DNA from: Roseinatronobacter monicus
Lineage (GTDB): Bacteria > Pseudomonadota > Alphaproteobacteria > Rhodobacterales > Rhodobacteraceae
Reading direction: 5' to 3'
Assembly (NCBI RefSeq): GCF_006716865.1
Contig: NZ_VFPT01000001.1
Coordinates: 3,095,001-3,159,000, forward strand
Length of the DNA stretch: 64,000 nt
Below, in pieces: positions 63,447-64,000 of this stretch (its first letter is position 1; each line of letters opens with the position of its first letter). Made by a program: the position numbers and the translations under genes. Under the pieces are notes generated by a model. It had not been told where the DNA came from and made no database searches. It saw nothing but the letters and a program-made list of their open reading frames with translations.

Positions 63447-64000
63447 CTACAGGCTGTCCAGCACCCGCTGATACAGGCGCATCACAGCCTCGGTGGCAGA
63501 ATGGTGCCGGTGCCGGATCACGAAATATGGCTCGACCATAATATTCTCGGCAATATCCAGAACCGCCAAGCGCGCACCAATTCCGGTTTCGGTCAGCAGG
63601 TCCGCCACCTCTTTGGCTTGCGGGGTTATGACGTCACCCGCAGACAGCATCGTCAGCGCCACCAGCAAAGACGAACTGTTCGAGACCTGATCCGGCAGGG
63701 ATTGCCCCGCAAGGAAAAACGCATTCTCGACCGCCTGCCGGATCGGGGTGCCCCGATCCTGCATCACCCATTCAAACTGGCGCAGCTTTTCAAGGGCACC
63801 GCCGCGCTCGGCCGCAAGCGGGTGGTTTTCATTAACCAGAAGTGCCACACGTTCGGTTCTGGCAGGCGTGATTTCCAAATCCGTAGCATCATATCCGGTG
63901 GGCAGACGCGAGATGATGAAATCGAAATTGCGTTCTTCCAGCCCGCGCGCCAACTCTGCCGAGGGGGCGACATGGATCGTTACCTCAATATCCGGGGCGA
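63447..64000 (-). CDS. LysR-type transcriptional regulator (partial, N-terminus outside window)
   Basis: The visible 184 residues are the effector-binding domain of a LysR-type regulator: LARGLEERNFDFIISRLPTGYDATDLEIT, VALLVNENHPLA, QFEWVMQDRGTPIRQAVENAF, SSSLLVALTMLSAGDVITPQ and the end LYQRVLDSL. The DNA-binding domain lies beyond the right edge. It lies upstream of the M20 gene, in the same direction but separated by 123 bases. It is the most likely local regulator of the peptidase and perhaps of the Tm-1-like cluster. Confidence 0.75.
   Translation of the reverse strand, partial: APDIEVTIHVAPSAELARGLEERNFDFIISRLPTGYDATDLEITPARTERVALLVNENHPLAAERGGALEKLRQFEWVMQDRGTPIRQAVENAFFLAGQSLPDQVSNSSSLLVALTMLSAGDVITPQAKEVADLLTETGIGARLAVLDIAENIMVEPYFVIRHRHHSATEAVMRLYQRVLDSL

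Overview
The window is high-GC DNA packed with short-gap and overlapping operons. Its gene content (inositol catabolism, a HmuSTUV haem system with its own ExbBD-TonB, liv-type ABC importers, DUF6880 and DUF938 proteins) fits an alphaproteobacterium of the Rhodobacteraceae. This placement rests on protein character and gene order, not on a marker gene. No rRNA or tRNA gene and no CRISPR array was seen.

Layout. (1) 1-1032: the 5' part of a 2-keto-3-deoxygluconate kinase gene and a small membrane protein gene. (2) 1032-2269: an IS630-type element inserted exactly in the shared stop codons of two convergent genes. (3) 2269-16016: a large inositol region. The iolD-iolC-iolB-iolJ-iolG operon runs leftward. 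Two further Gfo/Idh/MocA dehydrogenases and an IolE/IolI-type isomerase run rightward. A LacI-type regulator, a ribose/inositol-type ABC importer and a second IolB follow. Two near-identical palindromic operators sit in the two divergent promoter regions and tie these units into one regulon. (4) 16391-24500: miscellaneous genes, including a secreted VWA protein with four near-identical 89-residue repeats, a DUF938 methyltransferase, DUF6880 and WGR proteins, a luciferase-like monooxygenase, a GMC oxidoreductase and a cupin.

(5) 24571-33817: a seven-gene, fully overlapping leftward operon, and the most interesting part of the window. In transcription order it encodes a class I-like HMG-CoA reductase, a UbiA-type prenyltransferase, a PEP-synthase-like phosphotransferase, a DUF3419 (BtaA-like) SAM-dependent transferase, a phytol/dolichol-kinase-like membrane protein, a GNAT-like protein and an AMP-forming ligase. 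It looks like a dedicated isoprenoid or lipid pathway that I cannot assign to any described product. (6) 34054-36084: a DUF2235 hydrolase and a PRC-barrel protein broken by one extra base. (7) 36312-45034: haem uptake (hmuSTUV intact, the TonB receptor missing its N-terminus) and a divergent ExbB-ExbD-ExbD-TonB operon. (8) 45238-49015: a methyltransferase, an acyl-CoA synthetase and a chromate transporter.

(9) 49025-64000: a catabolic-looking cluster with three TIM-barrel domains of the Tm-1 C-terminal type (PF09370). One is fused to an AAA+ domain and a Fis-type HTH, one is a divergent solo copy, and one is paired with a Tm-1-like (UPF0261) gene. The cluster also has a branched-chain-amino-acid-type ABC importer, a double SRPBCC protein, an M20 peptidase and a LysR regulator. 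It is damaged in at least two genes. livM carries a 10-bp tandem duplication that shifts its frame, and the UPF0261 gene is split by two different IS630-type elements. Removing the insertions in silico restores full-length frames in both, which suggests recent decay.
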